64,000 bases of DNA from positions 62,001-126,000 of the forward strand of contig NZ_RDQF01000002.1 of the NCBI RefSeq assembly GCF_004114425.1, given 5' to 3'. Position 1 is the first letter of the stretch, and the number at the start of each line of letters is the position of its first letter. Positions 28,236 through 38,935 of this stretch are shown piece by piece. The stretch is from Bradyrhizobium vignae (GTDB lineage: Bacteria > Pseudomonadota > Alphaproteobacteria > Rhizobiales > Xanthobacteraceae). The notes under the pieces were generated by a model. That model was not told the DNA's origin. It did no database searches and saw only the letters and a program-made list of their open reading frames with translations. The translations under genes were made by a program, and so were the position numbers.

Positions 28236-29333
28236 ATGGAGATCGGTTATTTCACGATGCCCTCGCATCCGCCGGAGTGCGGCCTGAAGGAAGGGAACGA
28301 CTGGGACCTGCAAGTCATGCGCTGGCTCGACGAACTCGGCTATCAGGAGGCCTGGGTCGGCGAGCACCACACCGCACCCTGGGAACCCAATCCCACGCCG
28401 GACCTCCTGATCGCGCAGGCGCTGATGCAGACCAAACGCTTGCGCATCGGACCGGGCGGCTTCCTGTTGCCCTATCACCATCCGGCCGAGCTCGCCAACC
28501 GCGTCGCCATGCTCGACCATCTCTCCGAGGGCCGGCTCAATTTCGGCGTCGCGGCTTCTGGGCTGCCGAGTGACTGGGCGATGTTCAACGTCGACGGCAT
28601 GAGCGGGCAGAATCGCGACATGACCCGCGAGGCGCTGGAGATCATTCTCAAACTCTGGACCGAGCCGGCACCCTTTACCCACAAGGGCAAGTTCTGGACG
28701 GTGACCAAGCCTGACACGATGTTCGACTTCCTCAAGCCGCACATCAAGCCGCTGCAGGCGCCACATCCGCCGATCGGCGTCGCCGGGCTTTCCAAGAACT
28801 CGGACACGCTGAAGCTCGCCGGCGAGCGCGGCTTCATCCCGATGAGTCTCAACCTCAACCCGGCCTATGTCTCCAGCCATTGGGACTCGGTCGAGATCGG
28901 CGCGGCCAAGACCGGGCGCAAGCCGAACCGGCAGGATTGGCGTCTCGTGCGTGAAGTGTTCGTCGCCGACACTGATGAAGAGGCCTGGAAGCTCTCGACC
29001 GGCGACATGATGGGCCGGATGATGCACGAGTACTTCCTGCCGCTGCTCGGCCATTTCGGCTTCAAGGACTATCTGAAGCACGCACCCGACGTGCCCGACA
29101 GCGACGTCACCGTCGAATATTGCGCCAAGCGGAACTGGATCGTCGGCTCGCCTGCGACGGTCGCCGAGAAGATCGAGAAGATCTACGACGAGGTCGGCGG
29201 CTTCGGCGTGCTGCTGGTGTTCGGTTTCGACTACAAGCACAAGGCCGAAGCCTGGCATCACTCGCTGTCGCTGCTGAAGAACGAGGTGATGCCGCGTCTT
29301 GCGCATCTCGGCTCCGCGAAGAAGGCGGCTTGA
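28236..29333 (+). CDS. LLM-class flavin-dependent monooxygenase
   Basis: A 365-residue bacterial-luciferase-type TIM barrel that uses FMNH2. Characteristic segments are EAWVGEHHTAPWEPNPTPDL near the N-terminus, RLRIGPGGFLLPYHHP, and EGRLNFGVAASGLPSDW. The ATG at 28236 follows GAGGAAA; an ATG at 28224 is also in frame. A flavin reductase gene follows after 57 bp, so the two make a two-component monooxygenase system. The substrate is not evident; relatives act on alkanesulfonates, terpenes, or aromatic and nitro compounds. Confidence 0.9.
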   Translation: MEIGYFTMPSHPPECGLKEGNDWDLQVMRWLDELGYQEAWVGEHHTAPWEPNPTPDLLIAQALMQTKRLRIGPGGFLLPYHHPAELANRVAMLDHLSEGRLNFGVAASGLPSDWAMFNVDGMSGQNRDMTREALEIILKLWTEPAPFTHKGKFWTVTKPDTMFDFLKPHIKPLQAPHPPIGVAGLSKNSDTLKLAGERGFIPMSLNLNPAYVSSHWDSVEIGAAKTGRKPNRQDWRLVREVFVADTDEEAWKLSTGDMMGRMMHEYFLPLLGHFGFKDYLKHAPDVPDSDVTVEYCAKRNWIVGSPATVAEKIEKIYDEVGGFGVLLVFGFDYKHKAEAWHHSLSLLKNEVMPRLAHLGSAKKAA

Positions 29334-29339
29334 CCCGCA

Positions 29340-29369
29340 GCGGGTGCGGCGCGATCGTGCCGCACCCGC
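29340..29369 (+). terminator. Hairpin between monooxygenase and flavin reductase
   Basis: Perfect 11-bp arms GCGGGTGCGGC (29340-29350) and GCCGCACCCGC (29359-29369) with an 8-base loop. No T-run follows, and the next gene starts 21 bp later, so it is more likely a transcript-stabilising or attenuating hairpin that sets the ratio of the two proteins than a full terminator. Confidence 0.6.
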
Positions 29370-29390
29370 ATTCATTTGGGAGATTTCCGC

Positions 29391-29945
29391 GTGTCCGTGG
29401 ATGCAAAGGATTTCAAGCAGGCCATGCGCCAATGTGCCGGCGCCGTGGCGCTGGTCACGGTCGGCGCGGAGCACGGCAAGCGCACGGGGCTCACAGTCAC
29501 GTCGGCCTGCTCGCTGTCGGACAATCCGCCGTCGCTGATCGTCTGCGTCAACCGCAATGCCAGCGCCCATGCACGCATCCGCGAGGAAGGCGCCTTTGCG
29601 ATCAATTTCCTGCACGAGGAACACGCGCTGCTGGCGCTCACCTTCAGCGGCCAGAAGGGCGTCAACGGCGACGATCGCTTTGCCTTCGGGCAATGGACAC
29701 GCGGCGCCACCGGCGCGCCGGTGCTGACGGATGCGGTGGCGGCATTCGACTGCGTGTTGGCGCAGGAGTTCGAGACCAAGACGCATTCGATCTTCGTCGG
29801 TGAGGTCCGCGGTGTCTCGCATGCGGATGCCGCCAAGCCGCTGGTCTATCTGCGCGGCAATTTCCATACGCCGCACGAGATCCGCGAGATGGTCGCGCTC
29901 GGCGACCTCGATGCGCGGCATCTGAGCTGGACGGATTTTTCGTGA
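29391..29945 (+). CDS. Flavin reductase family protein
   Basis: A 184-residue flavin reductase (FMN-binding split barrel). Family motifs are GAVALVTV, GLTVTSACSLSDNPPSLIVCVNRNA (the flavin loop), FAINFLHEEH and, near the C-terminus, GNFHTPHE. It would supply reduced FMN to the monooxygenase encoded upstream. The GTG at 29391 is chosen because GGGAG lies ten bases upstream; a TTG at 29376 overlaps that site. A 30-bp hairpin separates it from its partner gene. Confidence 0.9.
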   Translation: MSVDAKDFKQAMRQCAGAVALVTVGAEHGKRTGLTVTSACSLSDNPPSLIVCVNRNASAHARIREEGAFAINFLHEEHALLALTFSGQKGVNGDDRFAFGQWTRGATGAPVLTDAVAAFDCVLAQEFETKTHSIFVGEVRGVSHADAAKPLVYLRGNFHTPHEIREMVALGDLDARHLSWTDFS

Positions 29946-29967
29946 CGAGCGCTCGCGTTCTTCCTAA

Positions 29968-30066
29968 TGCGCGATGAGATTTGGATGAATCGTCATCGCG
30001 CTTTAGCTTGTTGTTTGCATGATCATTCCGGAAAACCGCTTCGCACTTTTCCGGATCATGCTTTAG
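29968..30066. repeat. Dispersed ~100-bp repeat, copy D2
   Basis: Near-identical to 23651-23758. It carries GCGATGA/TCATCGC arms, the CCGGAAAA/TTTTCCGG hairpin and the end ATCATGCTTTAG. A short AGGGGG-AAGA-CCCCCT hairpin follows at 30065-30080. The convergent gap between the flavin reductase and the sigma-54 regulator holds nothing else. Confidence 0.85.
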
Positions 30067-30099
30067 GGGGAAGACCCCCTCGCCACATGCAGTTGAGCC

Positions 30100-31968
<1,869 letters not shown>

Positions 31969-32116
31969 CCTGTATTATTGTGCAAAGTCTGGCACCACAG
32001 GCGGGGATGTCAATCGGAAACCGGGGACGCAGTTGTATCGCGCGATGCCTCAGCGCCGTCATGGCGGGGCTTCGTCGCGGCCATCGACGTATTTCAGCGC
32101 GTGCGAAAGAACGTGG

Positions 32117-32138
32117 ATGCCCGGGACGAGCCGGGCAT
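32117..32138 (-). terminator. Terminator-like hairpin after the carboxylase operon
   Basis: Perfect arms ATGCCCGG (32117-32124) and CCGGGCAT (32131-32138) with a 6-base loop lie about 56 bp beyond the carboxylase stop. There is no T-run, and the sequence resembles a dispersed palindromic repeat. It may serve both purposes. Confidence 0.4.
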
Positions 32139-32193
32139 GACGGTGCGGAGGCGAGTTCGCTAGAAACTTACGGCGCGCATTGCTGCACCGCCC

Positions 32194-35100
32194 TCACCAC
32201 GTGTCGATGCACGGCCGCTTCTTCGCCGTCCTCGGCTCGGGCTTCGGCACGGAGCGCAGCCCCGCCATGATCCAGCGCCGCGTCTCGGCGGGATCGATGA
32301 CGTTGTCGATCTCGAACACCGAGGCGATCGAGACCGCCTTGCCGTTGGCATAGAGCTCGGTAACCTTATTGCGGTAATAGGTCTCGCGCTGCTCGGGATC
32401 GGCGATCGCCTCCATCTCCTTGCGGAAGCCGAGGCGGACATAGCCCTCCAGGCCCATGCCGCCGAACTCGCCGGTTGGCCAGGCCGCGGTGAAGAAGGAG
32501 GCGTGGAAGCCACCGCCGATCATCGATTGCGCGCCGAGACCATAGCCCTTGCGCAGCACGATGCCGAACAGCGGCACGGTGAGGCTCGCGCCGGTGACGA
32601 ACATGCGCGAGACGTGGCGCACGATCGCAGTCTTCTCCGCTTCGGGGCCAACCATGAAGCCGGGCGTGTCGCAGAGCGAGACGATGGGCAGATCGAACGC
32701 GTCGCAGAGCTGGAGGAAGCGCGCAGCCTTGTCGCCGGCATCGGCATCGATGGCGCCGCCGAGATGGCGCGGATTGTTGGCGATGAGGCCGAACGGCTTT
32801 CCCTCGATGCGGATCAGCGCGGTGATCATGCCGACGCCGTAATCGCGGCGCAGCTCAAGCACGGAATCCTCGTCGGCGAGGAGGTCGATCACGTCGCGGA
32901 TGTCGTAGACGCGCAATCGGTTCTCGGGGATGGCGCGGCGAAGCAGGCGCTGGTCGGCGGCTTCCCACTCGGTCACCGCGCCCTGGAAATAGGACAGATA
33001 TTTCTGCGCGACGCGCGTCGCCTCTTCCTCGTCCTCGACCAATATATCGATGACGCCGTTCGGCGACTGGAACGAAACCGGGCCCACCTCGGCCGGGTGA
33101 TAGACGCCGAGCCCGCCGCCCTCGATCATCGCGGGACCGCCCATGCCGATCGAAGCGTTTTTGGTGGCGATGATGACGTCGCAGCAGCCGAGCATCGCCG
33201 CGTTGCCGGCAAAGCAATAGCCGGAGACCACGCCAATCACCGGCACAAGGCCCGACAGTCTTGCGAACTGCACGAAGGACGGACCGTCGAGGCCGGTCAT
33301 CCCGAGCCGGTCGGTATCGCCGGGTCGGCCGCCGCCGCCTTCCGCATAGAACACCAGCGGCACGCGCCAGTCTTCCGCGAGCGTCAGCATGCGGTCGATC
33401 TTCTTGTGATTCATGTGGCCCTGCGTGCCCGCGAGCACGGTATAGTCATACGCCAGGACGATGCAGCGGCCGCCTTCGGCGCCGAACTTCTCGGCATTGA
33501 CCGTGGCAACGCCCATGACCAGGCCGTCGGCCGGCGTGTTCTTGATGAGGTCGTCGAGCTTGCGGCGGCGGCGCTGTGCCGCGATCGCGAGACTGCCATA
33601 CTCCATGAAGGAGCCGTCGTCGACGAGCTGTGCGATGTTCTCGCGCGCGGTGCGCTGGTTGGTGTTGCGGCGGCGCTCGACCGCAGCCGGGCGGTTCTCG
33701 TCAAGCGTGTTGGCCTGGCGCGCGATCAGCTCGGCAAGATCAGGGCGGATGTGGTCGAGATCGATCTCCGATTCCGCCGCCGCGCTATCAGCCGCGACGT
33801 CGAGCGGCTCGAGATACAGGATCGGCTCGCCATGCAGCAGCGTAACGCCATCGCCGGCGACGAGCTTCATGACGCGGCCGCCCTGCTCGGCCATGATCAG
33901 ATGCTCCATCTTCATGGATTCGATCACGGCGAGTTGGTGGCCGGGGCGGACGATCTCGCCTTCCTTCACCTGAATGGTGACGATGGTCCCTTGCAGCGGC
34001 GCCGCAACCATCACCGCGCCTTCGGGTACGACTTGCGCGACGTGCGCCTCAGCGGCGAGCGTGCCGCTTCGCTCGGTCGCAGCGAAGTAAAGCGGCTTGG
34101 CTGCGCCATCGGCGGCTTCGACAAGTCTTGCGATGTTGCGATCGATGAAATCGGTCGCGATGCGGTTGGTCCTGAAATCGGGATGCGCGAGCACGGCCTG
34201 GAGGAAGGCGATGTTGGTGACGACGCCGTCGATCCGGAACTCGCGCAAGGCACGCGAAGCCTTGGCGACCACGTCATGCCAGGCCTCGCCCGGCGTATGC
34301 ACGATGACTTTCGCCAGCAGCGAATCGAAAGCTGCGCTGGTCTTGTAGCCGGCATAGCCAAAACTATCGACGCGGACGCCTGGGCCCGACGGCGGCTCGA
34401 ACACGGCAAGCACGCCGCCGGTCGGATGCGTCGCGCCGGTCTCGTCCAGCGTCTCCATGTTGACGCGGAGCTGCATGGCATAGCCGTGCGGCTTCGGGAT
34501 CGAACCCTGCGCAAGACCCAGCGAGGCCAGCGTGCTGCCTGCAGCGACCGCGAGCTGGGCGCGGACGAGGTCGAGCCCGAGCACCTCTTCCGTCACGGTA
34601 TGCTCGACCTGGAGCCGCGGATTAGCCTCGATGAAGGCAAAGCTGTCTTCGGCGGTGCCGTCGATCAGGAATTCGAATGTACCGAGACTATCGTAGGACG
34701 CGGCTGCCGCGAGCTGCTTCGCCGCCTCGATGATACGGCCGCGCAGGGCATCGCTCAGCGAAGGGCTCGGCGCCACTTCGATCAGCTTCTGGTGCCGCCG
34801 CTGGATGGTGCATTCGCGCTCCCAGAGATGGGAGATCGCGCCATGGCGGTCGCCGATGATCTGCACCTCGATATGGCGCGCCTGCCGGATCAGCCGCTCG
34901 GCGTAGACGCCGTCGAAGCCGAATGCCGCCTTCGCCTCCGACTGGCAGCGCACATAGGCTTCCGCGAGATCGGACGCGTTCTCGACCACGCGCATGCCGC
35001 GGCCGCCACCGCCTGCCATCGCCTTGATCACGATCGCCGCCTTGCTGCCCAGAGAAGTGAAGAACGCCGAAATCTCCTCCAGCGAGGACGGCCCGCTGGT

Positions 35101-35499
35101 GCCGGCGATGATGGGGACGCCGCAGCGCTTTGCCAGTTGCCGTGCCGCAACCTTGTCACCGAACAGTTCGAGCGCCGCGGCCTTCGGCCCGACGAAAACG
35201 ATGCCCGCATCGCTGCAAGCCTCGGCGAATGCCGCGTTCTCGCTGAGAAAGCCGTAGCCGGGATGCACGGCATCGCAGCCAGCCGCCGTCGCCGTCTTCG
35301 CCACCGCATCGATATCGAGATAGGCCCGGGCGCCGCGGCCGGGGATTTCGACCGCTTCGTCGGCAACGCGCACGTGCAGCGACAGCGCATCGTCGGCGGG
35401 GTGGATCGCAACCGTCGCGATGCCGGCGTCGGCCGCCGCGCGCGCGATGCGGATGGCGATCTCGCCGCGATTGGCAATCAGGAGCTTCTTGAACGACAT
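32194..35499 (-). CDS. Single-chain biotin-dependent acyl-CoA carboxylase
   Basis: A 1101-residue fusion. Residues 1-450 are biotin carboxylase (KLLIANRGEIAIRIARAAADAG, ATP-grasp GGGGRGMRVV, and EHTVTEEVLGLDL). About residues 500-570 are a biotinyl domain with the biotin Lys in ESMKMEH near 529. About 585-1101 are N and C carboxyltransferase halves, with GYCFAGNAAMLGCCDVIIAT and, near the end, ARKGYGLGAQSMIGGGF-type sequence. This is the layout of the single-chain long-chain acyl-CoA carboxylases (LCC). An acyl-CoA synthetase gene lies 13 bp upstream, so the operon activates then carboxylates an acid. Chain length cannot be told. Confidence 0.9.
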   Translation of the reverse strand: MSFKKLLIANRGEIAIRIARAAADAGIATVAIHPADDALSLHVRVADEAVEIPGRGARAYLDIDAVAKTATAAGCDAVHPGYGFLSENAAFAEACSDAGIVFVGPKAAALELFGDKVAARQLAKRCGVPIIAGTSGPSSLEEISAFFTSLGSKAAIVIKAMAGGGGRGMRVVENASDLAEAYVRCQSEAKAAFGFDGVYAERLIRQARHIEVQIIGDRHGAISHLWERECTIQRRHQKLIEVAPSPSLSDALRGRIIEAAKQLAAAASYDSLGTFEFLIDGTAEDSFAFIEANPRLQVEHTVTEEVLGLDLVRAQLAVAAGSTLASLGLAQGSIPKPHGYAMQLRVNMETLDETGATHPTGGVLAVFEPPSGPGVRVDSFGYAGYKTSAAFDSLLAKVIVHTPGEAWHDVVAKASRALREFRIDGVVTNIAFLQAVLAHPDFRTNRIATDFIDRNIARLVEAADGAAKPLYFAATERSGTLAAEAHVAQVVPEGAVMVAAPLQGTIVTIQVKEGEIVRPGHQLAVIESMKMEHLIMAEQGGRVMKLVAGDGVTLLHGEPILYLEPLDVAADSAAAESEIDLDHIRPDLAELIARQANTLDENRPAAVERRRNTNQRTARENIAQLVDDGSFMEYGSLAIAAQRRRRKLDDLIKNTPADGLVMGVATVNAEKFGAEGGRCIVLAYDYTVLAGTQGHMNHKKIDRMLTLAEDWRVPLVFYAEGGGGRPGDTDRLGMTGLDGPSFVQFARLSGLVPVIGVVSGYCFAGNAAMLGCCDVIIATKNASIGMGGPAMIEGGGLGVYHPAEVGPVSFQSPNGVIDILVEDEEEATRVAQKYLSYFQGAVTEWEAADQRLLRRAIPENRLRVYDIRDVIDLLADEDSVLELRRDYGVGMITALIRIEGKPFGLIANNPRHLGGAIDADAGDKAARFLQLCDAFDLPIVSLCDTPGFMVGPEAEKTAIVRHVSRMFVTGASLTVPLFGIVLRKGYGLGAQSMIGGGFHASFFTAAWPTGEFGGMGLEGYVRLGFRKEMEAIADPEQRETYYRNKVTELYANGKAVSIASVFEIDNVIDPAETRRWIMAGLRSVPKPEPRTAKKRPCIDTW

Positions 35500-35512
35500 C
35501 GTGGTCTCTCAC

Positions 35513-37234
35513 TCAAACGGCAGCGGGCAGGTTGGGATTGAGGTCTTGCTTCTTCACCTTGCCCGTCGCCGTCAGTGGCAGGGCTTCGATAATACGCACT
35601 TCCGGGACCTTGTAGACGGCCATGCGCTCGGCGCACCAGGCGCGCAGGTCTTCCGCGGAGATGGTGCCTACCGCCTCCGGCTTGAGCTGGATATAGGCCA
35701 CCGGCACCTGGCCCTTATCAGGGTCGTCGCGCCCGACCACACCGGAGCCCAGCACCTTCGGATGCTGGCCGAGCAGCGCCTCGATCTCCGGCGGAAACAC
35801 GCTCATGCCCTTGACCTTCAGCATCTCCTTGCGGCGGCCGAGGAAGTGCAGAAAACCGTCCTTGTCGATGGTGCCGATATCGCCCGTGCGCAGCCAGCCG
35901 TCGACGAGCGACTCCGCGGTGGCCTCCGGCTTGTTCCAGTAGCTCTTGAGCAGCGACGGCGTCCGCACGCGGATCTCGCCTTCCGCGCCGAGCGGCAGCA
36001 GCGCGCCGGTTTCGAAATCGGTGATCTTGAACTCGGCGCCGGGGACCGGCAGGCCGACGAAGATCGGCTGGCTGTTGAGATCGAAATCATCGTCCTGGAA
36101 GCCCGCCGTGAACGTGTTGGACGTGTGGGTCTCGGTCATGCCCCAGGCCGCCTCCATCAGGATCGTGCCGGTGAGATCCTTCCAGCGCCTGCGATAGTCG
36201 GCATTGAGCTTCTTGACGAAGGAGACGACGCGCACCTGCTTCAGGGACGACAGGTCGAACTCGCGCCAGCGCGGATGATCCATCAGCTCGACCGCACCGT
36301 CGACCGGCATCGCGGTGATCGTGACCTTGTACTTGTCGATCGCCGCCATCACGCCGACGGCGTCCCAGCGCGCGAGCAAAACCAGCGTCGCGCCAGAGAA
36401 CAGCGGGAAGATCAAGCCGAAATTCTCGCCCGCGATCCAGAACTCCGGGAAGAACGACAGAAACACGCTGCTCTCGTCCGACAGCACCGAGATGCCGTAA
36501 TTGGCGGCGGCGGTGTAGACCATGTCGCGATGGGTATGGACGCAGCCCTTGGGCATGCCAGTGGTGCCGCCGGTGTAGTTGAGCGCCGCGACATCATCGA
36601 GATCCGGTGGCGGCAGCGGGGTTGGCGCGGGCATTGCCGCGAGCGCGGTCAACAGATCGGTTGCGCCCGGTACCGCGATGCGCGGTGTGCGGATCGAGTC
36701 AGGCGCGGGAAACGCAGGCGCTGGCGGAACGACGTCGGCAAAGCTGGTGACGATGATTTCGCGCAGGCGCACCTCGCCGCGGACCTGCTCGACGACCGGG
36801 ATGAGCTGGTCGAGCGCGACGATCACTTCGGCCTGGGTGTCGTTGAGCTCGTAAGACAGCTCGAACGCGCGCGACAGCGGGCTGACGGGGACATGGACCG
36901 CACCGAGCTTCAAGATACCGAAGAACACGATGTGGAATTGCGGGCAGTTCGGCAGGAACACGGCGACGCGATCGCCCTTGCGCACGCCCTTGGCCTCGAG
37001 CAGCGCCGCGAAGCGATCGCTCTGCCGGTCGAGATCGGCATAGGTGGTGACGTGACCGTAAAAGATCACCGCGGGCCGCTCCGGACTGCGCTTTGCCCAG
37101 GCGCGCAGATATTCCGTCAAGGGAACTTCGCCGTGCAGATAGTTCGGCGAGCGCGGCATGCCCCGCGGCCAGGCCTTGTCCCACAAACCGCGCAGGGTGG
37201 CGAGGTAGTCCTTCTCGTCGAGGCCCACGTTCAT
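35513..37234 (-). CDS. AMP-dependent acyl-CoA synthetase/ligase
   Basis: A 573-residue ANL-superfamily ligase. The P-loop is NYTGGTTGMPKGCVHTH, the A5-type motif is AWGMTETHTSNTF, and the hinge and C-terminal domain carry DGWLRTGDIGTIDKDGF, GRRKEMLKVKGMSVFP and TATGKVKKQDL with the catalytic Lys. It makes acyl-CoA from an acid, ATP and CoA in the cytoplasm. The ATG at 37234 follows GGAAGGA. The carboxylase gene begins 13 bp after its stop, so it probably supplies the CoA ester used by that enzyme. Confidence 0.92.
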   Translation of the reverse strand: MNVGLDEKDYLATLRGLWDKAWPRGMPRSPNYLHGEVPLTEYLRAWAKRSPERPAVIFYGHVTTYADLDRQSDRFAALLEAKGVRKGDRVAVFLPNCPQFHIVFFGILKLGAVHVPVSPLSRAFELSYELNDTQAEVIVALDQLIPVVEQVRGEVRLREIIVTSFADVVPPAPAFPAPDSIRTPRIAVPGATDLLTALAAMPAPTPLPPPDLDDVAALNYTGGTTGMPKGCVHTHRDMVYTAAANYGISVLSDESSVFLSFFPEFWIAGENFGLIFPLFSGATLVLLARWDAVGVMAAIDKYKVTITAMPVDGAVELMDHPRWREFDLSSLKQVRVVSFVKKLNADYRRRWKDLTGTILMEAAWGMTETHTSNTFTAGFQDDDFDLNSQPIFVGLPVPGAEFKITDFETGALLPLGAEGEIRVRTPSLLKSYWNKPEATAESLVDGWLRTGDIGTIDKDGFLHFLGRRKEMLKVKGMSVFPPEIEALLGQHPKVLGSGVVGRDDPDKGQVPVAYIQLKPEAVGTISAEDLRAWCAERMAVYKVPEVRIIEALPLTATGKVKKQDLNPNLPAAV

Positions 37235-37324
37235 GACGTCCTTCCCGTGTTGCTTTTCTTCTCGCGAAGGCACGCAGGTGCCGTCGATCGACATCGCTAC
37301 AGGTCGAGCACGGCAGAGGTCATG

Positions 37325-37615
37325 TCAAGAAAAACAGCACCGCGTCGCGGCCGATGCCGCGACGCGGAAATACCAGACGTCTCGCAGCGCTCTTTCGCTA
37401 GCCCGCACGCCTGCAACGAAGGCGCTGACCTCGGTTTCGAGCGATTGCAGCTTCTGCGCCAGCCGGCCACTCGATTGCAGGACGAGGCCGGCGGCCTCGC
37501 CGGTCGCCGCCGTGGCGTCGGTGAGGCCGGAGATGTTTTGCGAGACCTGCCCGGTGCCGGAGACGGCATCGAGGCAAGCGAGACTGACTGCATCAGAGAT
37601 ACGAATTCTTCCAAT
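37325..37615 (-). pseudogene. Methyl-accepting chemotaxis protein, C-terminal remnant
   Basis: On the minus strand, one frame bounded by stops at 37616 and 37325 encodes about 96 residues with the tail pattern of chemotaxis receptors: VSQNISGLTDATAATGEAAG, then LVLQSSGRLAQKLQSLETEV and SAFVAGVRASE. There is no start codon and no sensor or signalling core, so this is a fragment. It occupies the divergent gap upstream of the acyl-CoA synthetase. Confidence 0.55.
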
Positions 37616-37733
37616 CTAGAACACCTCGACGTCGCCTCTCCGAGCGTTGACTTGATGAGGTCTCTGGCAGAACGATCGGCGCAGATCATCCGCGCCAACT
37701 CCGGCGTGAGCGCAGCCAAAGGCCAGAGGCTCA

Positions 37734-38233
37734 ATGCATCAATCGACACATACCAGGGTCCTCGAGCTCCCTGCGCTGAGCGCGGCGGAGCGGCTCTTCA
37801 TCTGGGGATTCAGGCGAAGGCACGCAGCGGAGGCGCCGTTCCGACCGCGGCCGATATCAAGGAGGTGTACGACCATTTTTGCGTCGGCGATGCCGTGCCG
37901 TCGCTGGAGTCCATCATCGAGATCTTCGCCTGCACGGCCCATACCGCCATCGAAGTGCATTGCCCGACTTGTCCCCGCATGTCGGACGGCGAGCACGGAA
38001 TTCTGCGCGCCATCGCCGCGGCGCAGCGGGACCGCATCGATGTCGCGCGCGAGCAGTTCGAGCGCTGGCTGCTACCGGTCGGCGCCGATTGGGCGCTCGC
38101 GCCGGTCCAGGGGCTTGCAACGATCTTCCGCATGGCCGGTCTCATCCTGCCCGACCGGCACCTGCGGTCTTTCGAGCATGACCGGATGATGGCGATGAAG
38201 AGCTGGCTGGTCGGAAGCCCCACGCTGCATTGA
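37734..38233 (+). pseudogene. Frameshifted rhizobial hypothetical gene
   Basis: The first 33 residues (ATG at 37734) include LPALSAAERLFIWGFRR, a recognisable start of an uncharacterised rhizobial family. The continuation lies in another frame: GGAVPTAADIKEVYDHFCVG, HTAIEVHCPTCPRM, and DRIDVAREQFERWLLPVGADW. The shift occurs between about 37805 and 37850. Either the gene is inactive or a sequencing error is present. The family has a Cys pair and no known function. Confidence 0.5.
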
Positions 38234-38246
38234 CCAGGCGGGCTTG

Positions 38247-38372
38247 ATGCGCCTGCTTGCGGTCGCACGGCGCAAGCAGCCGGGTGAGCTCGCCTCACTC
38301 GTTTGCCAGTTCGTCGGCTCCGACAAGGAGGACGCGGCGACGCTGGCGCGGTTGCGTTCTGCTGAGCTTTGA
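38247..38372 (+). CDS. Possible 41-residue protein
   Basis: A short frame MRLLAVARRKQPGELASLVC followed by FVGSDKEDAATLARLRSAEL and a stop. It starts 14 bp after the frameshifted gene, in the same direction, and could be a small co-transcribed partner. No clear ribosome site is visible. I cannot name it. Confidence 0.3.
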   Translation: MRLLAVARRKQPGELASLVCQFVGSDKEDAATLARLRSAEL

Positions 38373-38524
38373 CAGGCTCTGGTCGCATATCTCCTCTTGA
38401 GAATTGATCGCCGGAAGGCTCTGATGGGGTGCGGAGATCGATACGATGATCCGACTGCGCGGCGCCCACGGCGCTCCCCGGACGAGACGGACGAAGGCAC
38501 CGGCCGAGCCGGAGGTTGAATGAG

Positions 38525-38920
38525 ATGGTGGTGTTCCGCGGCAGCTGCCTGTGCGGAGAGGTCGCCTTCGAGGTCGATGGTCCGTTCGACCGTTTCCTCA
38601 ACTGCCACTGCTCGCGCTGCCGCAAGGCGACAGGAACGGCGCATTCCTGCGAGGTCATCGTGAAGGCGCAGGCGCTGCGATGGCTGCGCGGTGAAGCATC
38701 CGTCGCGCGCTTCGATCTGCCCAATGCGCGAAGCTTTGCCACCGCGTTCTGCAAGATCTGCGGCAGCCCGATGCCGCATTTGACTCGCAGCGGGCGCGAG
38801 GCGATCATCCATGCCGGCGCGTTCGACGAGAAGCTGGATGCGACACCCGACCGGCATGTGCAGTGGTCATCGCGCGCCGAATGGTATGTCCATGGGGATG
38901 GATTGTCCGTGGAGGATTGA
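38525..38920 (+). CDS. GFA family (glutathione-dependent formaldehyde-activating/CENP-V) protein
   Basis: A 131-residue zinc protein. The metal-binding cysteines are all visible: SCLCGEV near the start, NCHCSRCRKATG and FCKICGSPM. GFA-type proteins bind two Zn ions; the formaldehyde role is known for few members, others are uncharacterised. The ATG at 38525 follows GGAGG. It is convergent with the CobW GTPase gene (15-bp gap), another protein tied to metals, but no functional link is shown. Confidence 0.88.
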   Translation: MVVFRGSCLCGEVAFEVDGPFDRFLNCHCSRCRKATGTAHSCEVIVKAQALRWLRGEASVARFDLPNARSFATAFCKICGSPMPHLTRSGREAIIHAGAFDEKLDATPDRHVQWSSRAEWYVHGDGLSVED

Positions 38921-38935
38921 GACACGACGCGGGCT

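Noticed and set aside
32503..38233. Very long plus-strand frames (over 900 codons) at 32503-35541 and 35420-38233
   Set aside because: They are mirror frames of the carboxylase and synthetase genes in GC-rich DNA; their translations are Arg/His/Asp-rich with no domains. Only the short tail after about 37810 of the second looks real and is annotated separately.
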